Source of the DNA: Leucobacter sp. L43
GTDB taxonomy: Bacteria; Actinomycetota; Actinomycetes; Actinomycetales; Microbacteriaceae
Assembly (NCBI RefSeq): GCF_016597785.1
Contig: NZ_JAENJG010000001.1
Coordinates: forward strand, 1,488,001 to 1,552,000
Reading direction: 5' to 3'
DNA length: 64,000 nt
Notes under the pieces: generated by a model
Database searches by the model: none
What the model was told of the DNA's origin: nothing
Seen by the model: only the letters and a program-made list of their open reading frames with translations
Shown here: in pieces, positions 23,292 to 32,418 of the stretch
Numbering within the stretch: the stretch's first letter is position 1
Layout: each line of letters begins with the position of its first letter
Position numbers and translations under genes: made by a program

Positions 23292-24331
23292 CGCGATCCC
23301 CCTTCTGCGGTGACATCGGCCGGCACTGGCGCCGCCTCCCCGGATCGCGTGAAGCGCTCACGACGGGCGACGAGTCGGCGACGCGAGTAGATCGCGACCG
23401 CGACGACGATGACTGCGCCGCGCACCACGTCTTTCAGGAACGGGTTCACCTGCAGCACGCTCATGAGGTTGTCGAGTACCGCGAAGATCGCGACCCCGCC
23501 GATGGTGCCCCAGATCGATCCGCGTCCGCCGGCGAGCAGGGTGCCGCCCAGGACCACGGCCGCGATGGAGAGCAGATCGTAGCCGCCCTGAACGCCCACG
23601 GTCGGGCTGCCGACGCCGAGACGACTGGCGAGCAGCAGACCGGCGATCCCGGCGAAGACCGAGCACAGCACGTGCGCCCAGATCAGCGGTCGGCGCGTGC
23701 GCACGCCCGACAGTCGGGCGACCTCCGAGTTGCCTCCCACCGCGAACAGGTGGTGCCCGAAGCTGCTGCGCGCGAGCATGAAGGCGACGAGGCCGGCGAG
23801 TGCGAGCATCACGATGGTGGAGACGGGCACGGGGCCGACCCCTGTGGCGCCGAAGAGCTGGAACGCCCATGGCACTTCACCGGCCGTGCCCTGGTAGTTG
23901 GTGTCGAGATACCCCTTGAGCATGAGGCCGACGCCGAGCGTCGTGACGAAGCCGTGCACGTTCAGGAAGGTGACGATCATGCCGTTGGCGAGCCCGACGA
24001 GCGCAGCGACGGCGAGCGCGAGCAGCACGCCAGGCAGCACCATGCCGGTCTCGCCGTTCATGGTCTGCGCCGCGATGAGGCTCGTCAGGCTGACCACGTA
24101 GGGCACGGAGAGGTCGAGCGATCCGCCGAGGATCACGAGGGTCTGCCCGATCGCGACGAACCCGAGCACGCTCATGCCGGTGAGGATGTCGCGGATGCTC
24201 CCCGGGCTGAAGAGGTTGCGACCGACGGTGGAGACGAGAATCGCGCTCAGCACGAGCACGACGATCAGAGCGATGTAGACGATCGCGGTGGTGTCGAGGC
24301 GCTTGAGGCGCGCGGGGAGTGCGATGCTCAT
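23288..24331 (-). CDS. ribose-type ABC permease
   Basis: 347 residues. RbsC-family signatures: GQTLVILGGSLDLSVPYVVS (about 63-82), FAVGGNSEVARLSGVRTRR, and GGTLLAGGRGSIWGTIGGVA. Eight or more helices. Different in sequence from the second permease, so the importer is a hetero-dimeric channel, as in several sugar and autoinducer importers. Overlaps both neighbours by four bases. Confidence 0.9.
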   Translation of the reverse strand: MSIALPARLKRLDTTAIVYIALIVVLVLSAILVSTVGRNLFSPGSIRDILTGMSVLGFVAIGQTLVILGGSLDLSVPYVVSLTSLIAAQTMNGETGMVLPGVLLALAVAALVGLANGMIVTFLNVHGFVTTLGVGLMLKGYLDTNYQGTAGEVPWAFQLFGATGVGPVPVSTIVMLALAGLVAFMLARSSFGHHLFAVGGNSEVARLSGVRTRRPLIWAHVLCSVFAGIAGLLLASRLGVGSPTVGVQGGYDLLSIAAVVLGGTLLAGGRGSIWGTIGGVAIFAVLDNLMSVLQVNPFLKDVVRGAVIVVAVAIYSRRRLVARRERFTRSGEAAPVPADVTAEGGSR

Positions 24332-25866
24332 GCCGCACCTCCCGCTTCGACGGCGCCGGTCGCGAGCGCCAGCACGGTTTCCTCTGACGAGCCGGCCGGC
24401 AGCTCGCCGGCGATGCGTCCATCGCGCATCACGAGAATTCGATCGGCCATGCCGATCACCTCCGGGAGTTCACTCGACACGAGCAGGATCGCCACCCCGC
24501 GCTTCGCCAGGTCGCGGATGAGACGGTACACGGCGACCTTCGCGCCGACATCGATACCGCGGGTCGGTTCGTCGAGCAGCACCACACGGGGTTCGGTGGC
24601 CAGCCACTTCGCGAGTACGACCTTCTGCTGGTTGCCTCCCGACAGCGCCTGCACCTCCTGCTTCGGGCCGCGGCTCACGAGTTCGAGCGACTCGAACACG
24701 CCGGGAATCGTGGCGCGTTCTCGGCGCGTCCGGCGCGGGAAGACGCTGCGGATCGCGAGCAGTGCGTTGTCGAGGATCGACTGATTCAGTGCGAGACCGG
24801 TGCGCTTCCGATCCTCGGTGACGAGGGCGATGCCCAACCGCACGGCCTGGCGCGGGGAGCGGATGGCGCGGGCGGACCCGGCGATCTTGAGCGTGCCGCG
24901 GGTGAACGGAGCCGCTCCGAAGATCGCTTCGACGAGTTCCGTGCGACCCGAGCCCTGGAGACCCGAGAGCCCGACGACTTCCCCCGCACGCACATCGAGG
25001 TCGATGCCGTCGAGTTGCGTGTTGCCCCCGTCGCGCACGTGCACGACGACCTCGCCGGGCGCCGTGCCCGGCACCGGATCAGGGAAGTAGGCGCTGATCG
25101 GGCGCCCCACCATGCGTCGCACGAGCGTCGGCTGATCCAGCGCCCCGACGGGGTCGCTCGACACCAGCGAGCCGTCCTTCATCACGGTGATGGTGTCGCA
25201 GAGATCGAAGATCTCCTTGAGCCGGTGGGAGACGTACAGGATCGCGACGCCTCGATCGCGAAGCCGTCGAATCACTCGGTAGAGGATCGCGACTTCGTGG
25301 TCTGCGAGCGCCGCAGTCGGCTCGTCCATCGAGATGACCCGCGCGTCGACCGAGAGCGCCTTCACGATCTCCACGATCTGCTGCTCGGCGACCGTCAGGC
25401 TCCCCACCTGCGAGCCCGGGTCGATTCCGGCGATGCCGAGGTCGTCGAGGAGGTCAGCGGTGGCGCGCCGCATGGCCGCGGTGTCGATGAGGCCACGGCG
25501 ACGGGGCTCGCGGCCGAGGAAGACGTTCTGCGCGACCGACCGGTCGGAGAGGAGGTTGAACTCCTGGAACACCGTTGCCACACCGGCGGCCGCCGCTTCG
25601 ACTGGGTGCCCGAAGTCGACGCTCGCGCCGTCGAGGCGCACATCGCCTCCGTCGCGCCGGTAGACGCCGGCGACGATCTTCATGAGCGTCGACTTGCCGG
25701 CGCCGTTCTCGCCCACGAGCCCGTGCACGGTGCCGGGCACGAGATCGAGCGAGATGCCGTGGAGCACCTCGTTGCCGAAGAACTGCTTGCGGATGTCGAT
25801 CACCGAAAGCACCGGTGCGCCGGTGGTGGCGGTTGGCGCGGGTGCTGGTGCCTCGTTCACGCTCAT
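24328..25866 (-). CDS. ribose-type ABC ATPase with two nucleotide-binding domains
   Basis: 512 residues, duplicated RbsA/MglA architecture. First domain: GENGAGKSTLMKI (about 54-66), signature LTVAEQQIVEIVKAL, Walker B VISMDEPTAAL. Second domain: QGSGRTELVEA (degenerate Walker A, normal for the family), LSGGNQQKVVLAKWL, VLLDEPTRGIDV. It powers uptake by the two permeases. Start ATG 25866 overlaps the dehydrogenase stop. Confidence 0.92.
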   Translation of the reverse strand: MSVNEAPAPAPTATTGAPVLSVIDIRKQFFGNEVLHGISLDLVPGTVHGLVGENGAGKSTLMKIVAGVYRRDGGDVRLDGASVDFGHPVEAAAAGVATVFQEFNLLSDRSVAQNVFLGREPRRRGLIDTAAMRRATADLLDDLGIAGIDPGSQVGSLTVAEQQIVEIVKALSVDARVISMDEPTAALADHEVAILYRVIRRLRDRGVAILYVSHRLKEIFDLCDTITVMKDGSLVSSDPVGALDQPTLVRRMVGRPISAYFPDPVPGTAPGEVVVHVRDGGNTQLDGIDLDVRAGEVVGLSGLQGSGRTELVEAIFGAAPFTRGTLKIAGSARAIRSPRQAVRLGIALVTEDRKRTGLALNQSILDNALLAIRSVFPRRTRRERATIPGVFESLELVSRGPKQEVQALSGGNQQKVVLAKWLATEPRVVLLDEPTRGIDVGAKVAVYRLIRDLAKRGVAILLVSSELPEVIGMADRILVMRDGRIAGELPAGSSEETVLALATGAVEAGGAA

Positions 25867-26963
25867 GCGGCGTCCACCTCCACCCAGCGACCCTCGCGCG
25901 CGGAGGCGAGCACGGCGTCCGTGATCTGCGCGGCGCGGTATCCGTCGGCGAAGGTCGGAAGCCCCTCGGGCTGTTCACCTGCGACGGCCGCGTATGCGTC
26001 GGCGACGAACGCGTTGAAGGCGTCCTGATAGCCCTGCGCGTGACCCGCTGGGACATTCGAAAGCCGCGCGGCGTCGGGTGAGAGCGTATCGGGGTCGCGT
26101 CGCAGCAGCAGCGACTGATCGCGGCGCCCCACCCAGAGCAGTTCAGGATCCTCCTGCTCGAAGCGCACGCTCTCCTCGGCACCGGCGATCTCGAGTACGA
26201 GGCCGTTCTTGCGCCCGGGCGCGACCTGGGAGACGAGCAGCGAACCGATACCGCCGCCGGCGAGCTCGAGCGTCAGCGCGACCGCGTCCTCCGTGCTCAC
26301 CTCCTGCCCGTTGCGCTCCGCGTGCACGGTGCGGGTCGAGGCGACGAGGCGCGTGATGCGGTCGCCGCTCACGAACTCCACGAGGTCGACGAGGTGCGAT
26401 CCGATGTCCGCGAATGCGCGCGAGGGGCCCCCGGCGTCGGCGGCGACCCGCCAGTTGTCGTCTTGGGCGCCGAGCAGCCAGTCCTGCAAGTACTGACCGG
26501 ACACGGTGACCACGGCGCCCGGCGCTCCCCCGGCGATGCGGGCGCGCGCCTCGCGCACCATCGAGTGGTAGCGATACACGAACGGCACGGCGCCGACGCG
26601 CCCTTCCGAGTCGGCGAGTTCGACGAGTTCCCGGGCATCCGCGGCCGACGTCGCAAGCGGCTTCTCGCAGATCACATGCGAGCCCGCGAGGAGTGCGGCC
26701 CGCGCGAATTCGAGGTGACTCGTATTCGGCGTGCAGATGTGCACGACGTCGAGGGCCTCGGCCAGCAGTTGCTCCGCGCTCGACGCGCGCTCATAGCCCA
26801 GAGCGACGGCGGCGCGTTCGGAGCTCTGGCGACTCGAGGCGGCGAGCGCCGCGAGGCGCGCGCCCGTGAGCCGGGCGGCGTGGGTGTGTGTGCGGGCCAT
26901 GAACCCGGCACCGAGCATTCCTACGCTCGGTGCCCGGCGAGACTCCAGCGTCTGCGGGGACAT
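25863..26963 (-). CDS. Gfo/Idh/MocA-family NAD(P)-dependent sugar dehydrogenase
   Basis: 366 residues. Rossmann motif VGMLGAGFMARTHTHAARL (about 13-31), catalytic Lys in the hallmark VICEKPLATS (about 96-105), and the substrate-side motif ADIGSHLVDLVEFVSGD with His. These enzymes oxidise or reduce ring hydroxyls of sugars, inositols or glycosides. First gene of the operon, divergent from a ROK regulator. Its message is probably leaderless: CACAAT (26970-26975) is six bases before ATG 26963. With the two TIM barrels it could do oxidation, then elimination/hydration, then isomerisation. Confidence 0.88.
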   Translation of the reverse strand: MSPQTLESRRAPSVGMLGAGFMARTHTHAARLTGARLAALAASSRQSSERAAVALGYERASSAEQLLAEALDVVHICTPNTSHLEFARAALLAGSHVICEKPLATSAADARELVELADSEGRVGAVPFVYRYHSMVREARARIAGGAPGAVVTVSGQYLQDWLLGAQDDNWRVAADAGGPSRAFADIGSHLVDLVEFVSGDRITRLVASTRTVHAERNGQEVSTEDAVALTLELAGGGIGSLLVSQVAPGRKNGLVLEIAGAEESVRFEQEDPELLWVGRRDQSLLLRRDPDTLSPDAARLSNVPAGHAQGYQDAFNAFVADAYAAVAGEQPEGLPTFADGYRAAQITDAVLASAREGRWVEVDAA

Positions 26964-26969
26964 GTGACT

Positions 26970-27000
26970 ATTGTGTTTCCCACCTCCCCACTTTTGTCAA
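26970..27000 (-). promoter_or_regulatory. promoter of the sugar operon
   Basis: On the minus strand TTGACA (27000-26995), 19-bp spacer, CACAAT (26975-26970), then six bases to ATG 26963. The whole divergent region (26964-27058) is AT-richer than its surroundings and must hold the ROK operator, though I see no clear palindrome. Confidence 0.55.
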
Positions 27001-27058
27001 CTATTCTTCATAAGTAATCAAACCGTTACCCAAGTTCGACCTGTGGTTTACTGAAAGT

Positions 27059-28246
27059 GTGATCGTGCCATCTGCGCCCCCAGAACCTGGAGCCTCGACC
27101 GCCGGAGCGCTCCTGCAGCTGTTCCGCGACGGAGCGCCACGCACACGGGCGAATCTCGCCCAACTCACCGGACTGTCACGCCCCACCGTCGCCCAGCGCA
27201 TTGACCAGCTGATCGACCTCGGTCTCATCGCCCCCGTCGCCGACGCGGCCTCCACCGGTGGACGGCCCTCGGCGCAGCTCGCCTTCAACCCGCGCGCCCG
27301 CGTCGTCCTCGCAGCCGACCTCGGCGCCCTGCACGCCCGCGTGGCGGTCACCGACCTGCGCGGCGAACTCCTCGCCGAGATCTCGACACCGCGAGAGATC
27401 TCCTCCGGCCCCGAGGCGGCGATCGACTGGATCCTCGACTCCGCCGAAGAGCTCCTCCCCAGCCTCGGCTACGACGTTTCGCAGGTCGCCGGAGTCGGCA
27501 TCGGCGTCCCCGGTCCCGTCGAGTTCTCGACCGGGCGGCCGATCAATCCGCCCATCATGCCTGGATGGGACCGCTTCGACATCCCCTCAGCCATCCGCGC
27601 CCGGATCGACGCGCCCGTGCTCGTCGACAATGACGTGAACATCATGGCCCTCGGTGAACTCTCCACCTCGTGGAACGGGGTCACCGACCTCATTTTCGTG
27701 AAGGTCGCGAGCGGGATCGGCGCCGGAATCGTCTCGGGCGGATCACTCCGCCGCGGAGCCAACGGAGCTGCGGGCGACATCGGGCACATCGCCCTCGCCC
27801 GGGCTGCAGACACGCCGTGCCCGTGCGGCAACCGCGGCTGCCTCGAAGCCGTCGCCTCGGGGCGCGCGCTCGCCCGCGAGCTGAGCACCGAGGAGACGCC
27901 CCTGCACCGCCCGAGCGAGGTGGTCGCGCTCGCGAAAGCCGGCGACGTGCACGCCATTCAGCTGATCCGGCAGGCGGGGCGCGACATCGGAGAGGTGCTG
28001 ACCGCGTGCGTCTCGATCATGAACCCCTCGGCCATCGTCATCGGCGGCACCATGGCGCAGGCGGCAGAGCATCTCGTCGCCGGCGTGCGCGAGGTCGTCT
28101 ACGCGCGGTCGATCCCGCTCTCCACGGAGCAGCTCACCATCGCGCCGTCGCTCGCCGCAGGCAACGCCGCGATCTACGGCGCCGCGCAGCTCGCCATCGA
28201 CGCCGCACTCGCACCGGAACGCATCACCGCAGCCCTCGGCGGGTAA
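27059..28246 (+). CDS. ROK-family transcriptional repressor
   Basis: 395 residues. MarR-like helix-turn-helix at about 20-60 (LAQLTGLSRPTVAQRIDQLI), followed by a sugar-kinase-like ROK domain with VLAADLGALHARVAVTDLRG, the DND active-site pattern VLVDNDVNIMALGE and the zinc motif CPCGNRGCLEA. It would sense a sugar or its derivative and control the divergent seven-gene operon. GTG 27059 was chosen; the message may be leaderless. Confidence 0.9.
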   Translation: MIVPSAPPEPGASTAGALLQLFRDGAPRTRANLAQLTGLSRPTVAQRIDQLIDLGLIAPVADAASTGGRPSAQLAFNPRARVVLAADLGALHARVAVTDLRGELLAEISTPREISSGPEAAIDWILDSAEELLPSLGYDVSQVAGVGIGVPGPVEFSTGRPINPPIMPGWDRFDIPSAIRARIDAPVLVDNDVNIMALGELSTSWNGVTDLIFVKVASGIGAGIVSGGSLRRGANGAAGDIGHIALARAADTPCPCGNRGCLEAVASGRALARELSTEETPLHRPSEVVALAKAGDVHAIQLIRQAGRDIGEVLTACVSIMNPSAIVIGGTMAQAAEHLVAGVREVVYARSIPLSTEQLTIAPSLAAGNAAIYGAAQLAIDAALAPERITAALGG

Positions 28247-28255
28247 CGAATCCCG

Positions 28256-29188
28256 TTACGGAACGGTGTACCCTGCCGCACGGAAGAGCTCGTACCACTC
28301 GGCGCGCGTCAGCGTGACATCCGAGCCCTGGGCCGCGGCGGCGACGCGGTCGGGCGACGTCGTTCCGAGCACCACCTGCATGCGCGCCGGGTGGCGGGTG
28401 ATCCACGCAACGGCGATCGCTTCCGGCGGCACCCCGTACTGCGCGGCGAGGCGCTCGATCACCGCGTTCAGCTCGGGATAGCGATCCGACCCCAGGAAGG
28501 GGCCGTCGAAGAAGTTCGCCTGGAAGGGCGACCAGGCCTGCACGGTGATGTCGTGGAGCCGGCAGTAGTCGACCACGCCGTCGTCGCGGGTCACGGATTG
28601 CGGTAGGCCCTGCATGTTCGCGGCGATGCCCTGGGCGATCATCGGCGAATGCGTGATCGACAGCTGCAGTTGATTCGCGACGAGCGGCTGGGTCACGTAC
28701 TTGCGCAACAGGTCGATCTGCCGAGGCGTGTGGTTCGAGACACCGAAGGCGCGCACCTTGCCTGACGCCGAGAGCTCGTCGAACGCCCGCGCCACCTCTT
28801 CCGGCTCGACGAGCGCGTCGGGCCGGTGCAGCAGCAGAATGTCGAGGTAGTCGGTGCCGAGGGCGTCGAGCGAACCGTGCACCGACTCCACGATGTGCTC
28901 GTACGAGAAATCGAAGTAGGGGCCGTCTTTCACGATGCCAGCCTTCGACTGGATCACCCACTGCTCCCGCTCCGACGGCGTCAGACGCAGGGCCTCCGCG
29001 AAACGGCGCTCGCACCCGTGCAGCGGGTCCCCGTAGATGTCGGCATGGTCGAGGAAGGTGATGCCGGCATCGCGCGCGGCTCCCACGAGCGTACGCACCT
29101 CGTCGTCTGACTTGTCTTGGATGCGCATCAGCCCCAGCACGACGTCGGAAACGATGAGGTCGGTGCCCGGCAGTGTGAAAGTCCGCAT
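28256..29188 (-). CDS. aldo/keto reductase
   Basis: 310 residues from ATG 29188. Catalytic tetrad positions: Asp and Tyr in FLDHADIYG, Lys in IQSKAGI, His in LLLHRPDALV; cofactor loop VVLGTTSPDRVAAAA near the C-terminus. Reduces aldehydes or ketones, including keto sugars, with NADPH. Start ATG 29188 has TAGTGT seven bases upstream (29196-29201), a leaderless pattern; GTG 29197 is the longer alternative. Convergent with the ROK regulator (nine bases between), so it may belong to the same sugar pathway. Confidence 0.88.
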   Translation of the reverse strand: MRTFTLPGTDLIVSDVVLGLMRIQDKSDDEVRTLVGAARDAGITFLDHADIYGDPLHGCERRFAEALRLTPSEREQWVIQSKAGIVKDGPYFDFSYEHIVESVHGSLDALGTDYLDILLLHRPDALVEPEEVARAFDELSASGKVRAFGVSNHTPRQIDLLRKYVTQPLVANQLQLSITHSPMIAQGIAANMQGLPQSVTRDDGVVDYCRLHDITVQAWSPFQANFFDGPFLGSDRYPELNAVIERLAAQYGVPPEAIAVAWITRHPARMQVVLGTTSPDRVAAAAQGSDVTLTRAEWYELFRAAGYTVP

Positions 29189-29235
29189 GCGGCTCACACT
29201 ACCGGGCGACGGCGATCACGTCAGCGGGTTTCCCG

Positions 29236-30204
29236 TCAGGCGGAAGCGGCCGTAATATTCGCGAGCTCCGCATCCGAGAGCTCGAGCGACAGCGACGCGA
29301 GCAGGGCGGGCAGCTGCTCGAGGTTGCGTGCGCTGGCGATTGGCGCCGCGACCGTCGGCTGCTGCCGCAGCCAGGCGAGGGAGACCGCGGCGACGGGCGC
29401 GTCGTGGGCTGCGGCCGCGGCGTCCAACGCCTCCAGCACGGCACGGCCCCGGTCGTCGAGGTACTCAGCCGCTTCACCCGCGCGCGGGCTCGCGCCAGCA
29501 GCGGTTGCGTCATCGGCGTCGCGGTACTTGCCCGCGAGGAACCCCTTCGCCAAGGAGAAGTACGGGAACACCGCGAGTCCCTCCTCCTCGGCGACCGCGC
29601 GCAGACCATTCGTCTCGAAATCGCGCTCGACGAGGTTGTAATGCGGCTGCAGCGCGACCGGCAGGTGGTATCCCCCGTCCCTCGCGATCCGGAACCACTC
29701 GGCGACCCGATCGGCCGTGTAGTTCGATACGCCGATCGCCCGCACCTTGCCCGAATCGACGAGCTCCGAGAAGACGGCGACGGTCTCCTCGAGCGGGGTC
29801 TCGGCGTCATCGAAGTGCGCGTAGTAGAGGTCGATGCGATCCGTCTGCAACCGCTGCAGCGAAGCATCTGCCGCGGCGCGCACATTCGCCGGGGCGAGGC
29901 CGGAGAAGTCGGGGTGCGTCGACACCTTCGTCGCGAGAACGACGGAATCGCGGTTGCGGCGCTCGGCGAACCACTCGCCGATGATCGTCTCGGACTCACC
30001 GCCGGAGTTGCCTGGCGCCCACGCCGAGTATCCGTCAGCGGTGTCGACGAAATCACCCCCACCCGCCAAGAACGTGTCGAGCACGTCGAACGACGCGGCT
30101 CGATCCGCGGTCCAGCCGAAGACGTTGCCGCCCAGTGCGAGCGGTGCAATGTCGAGGTCGGAGGTGCCGATGCGGGTCCGTGCGGACTGTCCAGCCTGGG
30201 TCAT
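29236..30204 (-). CDS. aldo/keto reductase
   Basis: 322 residues. Asp/Tyr in FVDTADGYSAW, Lys in LATKVSTHPD, His in YYAHFDDAET, and VAAPIASARNLEQL near the end for the cofactor phosphate. The sequence differs from its neighbour at 28256, so it is not a recent duplication. ATG 30204 follows GGAGAT, giving a clear start; a longer GTG start at 30246 is less likely. Substrate unknown; general carbonyl detoxification is also possible. Confidence 0.88.
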   Translation of the reverse strand: MTQAGQSARTRIGTSDLDIAPLALGGNVFGWTADRAASFDVLDTFLAGGGDFVDTADGYSAWAPGNSGGESETIIGEWFAERRNRDSVVLATKVSTHPDFSGLAPANVRAAADASLQRLQTDRIDLYYAHFDDAETPLEETVAVFSELVDSGKVRAIGVSNYTADRVAEWFRIARDGGYHLPVALQPHYNLVERDFETNGLRAVAEEEGLAVFPYFSLAKGFLAGKYRDADDATAAGASPRAGEAAEYLDDRGRAVLEALDAAAAAHDAPVAAVSLAWLRQQPTVAAPIASARNLEQLPALLASLSLELSDAELANITAASA

Positions 30205-30301
30205 GAGATCTCCTTCGCGGTTCGGGCCACCCTGCGGTGCTTCCACTGGAAGCTAACAGGGCGCCCCGCGCGCGCATTCCTTTGTGACGCGGTGCGACGA
30301 G

Positions 30302-30898
30302 TCACTCGCAGGCGACGCCGTCTCCGTCACGATCGAGATGCGATGCATACCCGGGCGAACTGGCGTAGAGCGGCGACGCACCAGCAGCGCGTGCCGCAGA
30401 GCAATTCTCGTAGTAGGTTGCCGTCGTCGTGGGCGGAGCTGCCTCCTCCACCACAGGCGTCTCGACGAACTGCACTGGCTGAGACGAGGCTTCCAGCTCG
30501 GCCACTTGAGCCGTCAGCACCTCGTTGCTGCTCGCCAGCTCCGCGACCCGCGACAGGTTCGCTTGCACTTCGGCTTCGAGTTCACTCGTACGCTCCACCT
30601 GCTCCTCGAGCTCTCGGTGCGCGTCTACTGATTCCTGCTCCGCATCGTCCGCCAACTCTTCTGCCTCTGCAGCTGCGAGGTTCGCGTTCACAAGCTCCGA
30701 CTTGAGATCCTGCTCAGCGCCGGCGAGCGAACTGCGTTCTGCCGCACTGCCAGTCGCACCCGTTGCCGATCCCAGACCGAAGGCGAGCACGGAACAGATC
30801 AACGGAACACCGACCGAAAGCCATTTGCTGCGCTTGCGCGGATCGGCCGAGGTCGGCTGACCTGCCTGTTGAGGTGCGTGGGGAGCCCATTGCGTCAT
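30302..30898 (-). CDS. membrane-anchored coiled-coil protein with excalibur domain
   Basis: 198 residues. Residues 1-24 polar with KRSK, membrane helix about 27-50 (VGVPLICSVLAFGLGSATGA), long heptad-like coiled coil about 55-135 (SELVNANLAAAEAEELADDA and onward), Pro/Thr-rich linker, and a C-terminal excalibur motif ending DRDGDGVACE with a Cys pair (Cys in YYENCSAARAAG). Excalibur (PF05901) is an extracellular calcium-binding module. It probably spans the wall region; role unknown. Base composition is somewhat less GC-rich than its neighbours. Confidence 0.82.
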   Translation of the reverse strand: MTQWAPHAPQQAGQPTSADPRKRSKWLSVGVPLICSVLAFGLGSATGATGSAAERSSLAGAEQDLKSELVNANLAAAEAEELADDAEQESVDAHRELEEQVERTSELEAEVQANLSRVAELASSNEVLTAQVAELEASSQPVQFVETPVVEEAAPPTTTATYYENCSAARAAGASPLYASSPGYASHLDRDGDGVACE

Positions 30899-31163
30899 TG
30901 CGTATACCCATTTCTGAGGCGTTCATGTGGAAGACAAATGTTCAGAATATGGTCGTAGGCGGCCGCGCGCAGCGCCGACGGCCGCATTTAACCCGCTATT
31001 TCACCCGACGCGCCCACGCGCCGAAACGGCAGGAGCACCCATCAGCATCGTGCTCCCGGTGTCGCCGAAGCGGCCGCGTCGAACGGGGCGGTGCGACAGT
31101 CGCGCACCGCCCCGCACCATCTCGCCGCATCAACCGCGGAATTATACGTCACAACGCGATCTT
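30899..31163. other. intergenic stretch with a GC-rich hairpin
   Basis: No convincing gene. It contains the 11-bp stem GGGGCGGTGCG (31085-31095) / CGCACCGCCCC (31103-31113) with a 7-base loop, terminator-like but without T tract. The region is AT-richer than average at both ends. Confidence 0.5.
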
Positions 31164-31194
31164 TTGACAGCACTCCTCGGATTCCCTGTATAGC
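31164..31194 (+). promoter_or_regulatory. consensus-like sigma-A promoter
   Basis: Perfect -35 TTGACA (31164-31169), 19-bp spacer, TATAGC (31189-31194) preceded by TG (extended -10). It is the best canonical promoter in the window and drives the small gene at 31239. Confidence 0.65.
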
Positions 31195-31238
31195 GGCGAC
31201 CATTGAATCCCAGAACGAGAGGAAAAGTGAGACCGACG

Positions 31239-31523
31239 ATGAACCTCATGGCGCACGCTCCACATATCGCTCTGATCGAGTTGCAAGAAAGGCTGAACAA
31301 GCGCATGGCTATCGAGTACGCAGAACACCCCTTCTCCGAGTTGCCGACGGAGGAACAACGGGAAGTGCTGGCACGCATGGCTCGGGAGCGCCAAGCACGC
31401 TGGGAGGCCGCAATGCGGGAGGCGGGCCGCACGACATCGCGCATCCCGGACGCATCGGCGCGTCGTTATGCGGATACGGTACGCCCCACAGGGGACGGGT
31501 CCATTCCGCTCATTCATGGGTGA
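31239..31523 (+). CDS. small hydrophilic helical protein
   Basis: 94 residues from ATG 31239 (TTG 31203 and GTG 31227 are in-frame alternatives; AGAGGA at 31218-31223 fits none perfectly). Helical and charged: ALIELQERLNKRMAIEYAEH, then LPTEEQREVLARMARERQAR. No membrane segment and no recognised family. Codon use is less GC-biased than its neighbours, a mild sign of different origin. Its end overlaps the convergent kinase gene by 14 bases. Confidence 0.55.
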   Translation: MNLMAHAPHIALIELQERLNKRMAIEYAEHPFSELPTEEQREVLARMARERQARWEAAMREAGRTTSRIPDASARRYADTVRPTGDGSIPLIHG

Positions 31524-32418
31524 AGCGGGTGAACCCTCCGAACTGCTGCACCGCGGTCGACGCAGCCTCGGAGGCGCGTCGGCCGAGATCCCGCGCTGAT
31601 TCGTCACGGATCAGACCCGTCACGAGACCCGCGACGAAGGCGTCGCCGGCACCGGTGCGGTCGACGACGGGAGCGTCCCCGAACGGGAAGAACTGAGAGC
31701 CCCCTTCCCAGGCCACGAGATCACCCGCCCCCGAGACGGACAGTGCGACGACGGACGGGCCGCGGCGCAGGAGCTCTTCCGCCGCCCGCTGGGCATCGTC
31801 CGTGCTCGCGATCGTGCGCCCGGTGAGCGCCTCGGCTTCGTCTGCATTCGCTCGGACGACGTGTGCGTGCGCGAGCAGGGGCGCCCCGTATGCACCGTCG
31901 GCGCCACCTTCGACGGCACCGTCGAGGACGATTCGGGCATTCGGCGCGAGTTGGGCCGCGCGCAGCAGCACCGCGGCGGGTTGGCGCAGCTGGAGCACGA
32001 CCACGCGCGCCGCTTCGAGCACCGGTGCGGCGCGGCGGAGGTCTTCCTCACGCACGTCCGCTTCCGGCGGCACGTGCTCGAAGATCCGGCGCTCGCCGGC
32101 GCCGGTCACGAGATCGAGGAACAACGACGTCGCACCGCGCCGCGCAACCGGTGCAGTGTCGATGCCGAGTTCGTGCGCATCTTCGAGTACCGCCTCGCCG
32201 GCCCGGTCGGCGCCGAGCGCCGCGATCAGCGTGACGTGACACTCGGGGCTGAGCTGCCGAACCCCGGAGGCGATGTTCGCGCCTTTTCCGCCGAGTCGTT
32301 CCATGCGTTCCGAGACGCTCACCGACGCGCCGGCTTCTGGAAGAGTCGTCGCGCCCAGCGCGAGATCCCTCCCGGCAGACCCCAGGACGACCACGCGGTG
32401 CGAATTCTCGGCGACCAT
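31510..32418 (-). CDS. PfkB-family sugar kinase (ribokinase-like)
   Basis: 302 residues. N-terminal VVVLGSAGRDLALG, the substrate motif ERLGGKGANIASGVRQLSP (about 40-58), and the catalytic/ATP motif VVDRTGAGDAFVAGLVTGL with the base Asp. It phosphorylates a sugar or nucleoside with ATP. Start ATG 32418 is chosen because TACCAT (32426-32431) stands seven bases upstream; ATG 32427 would place the start inside that -10. Not in an obvious operon; it may serve the sugar pathway nearby. Confidence 0.87.
   Translation of the reverse strand: MVAENSHRVVVLGSAGRDLALGATTLPEAGASVSVSERMERLGGKGANIASGVRQLSPECHVTLIAALGADRAGEAVLEDAHELGIDTAPVARRGATSLFLDLVTGAGERRIFEHVPPEADVREEDLRRAAPVLEAARVVVLQLRQPAAVLLRAAQLAPNARIVLDGAVEGGADGAYGAPLLAHAHVVRANADEAEALTGRTIASTDDAQRAAEELLRRGPSVVALSVSGAGDLVAWEGGSQFFPFGDAPVVDRTGAGDAFVAGLVTGLIRDESARDLGRRASEAASTAVQQFGGFTRFTHE

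Noticed and set aside
28243..28259. GTAACG-AATCC-CGTTAC repeat between ROK and aldo/keto reductase genes
   Set aside because: Only 6-bp stem, overlaps both stop codons; too weak to call a terminator.
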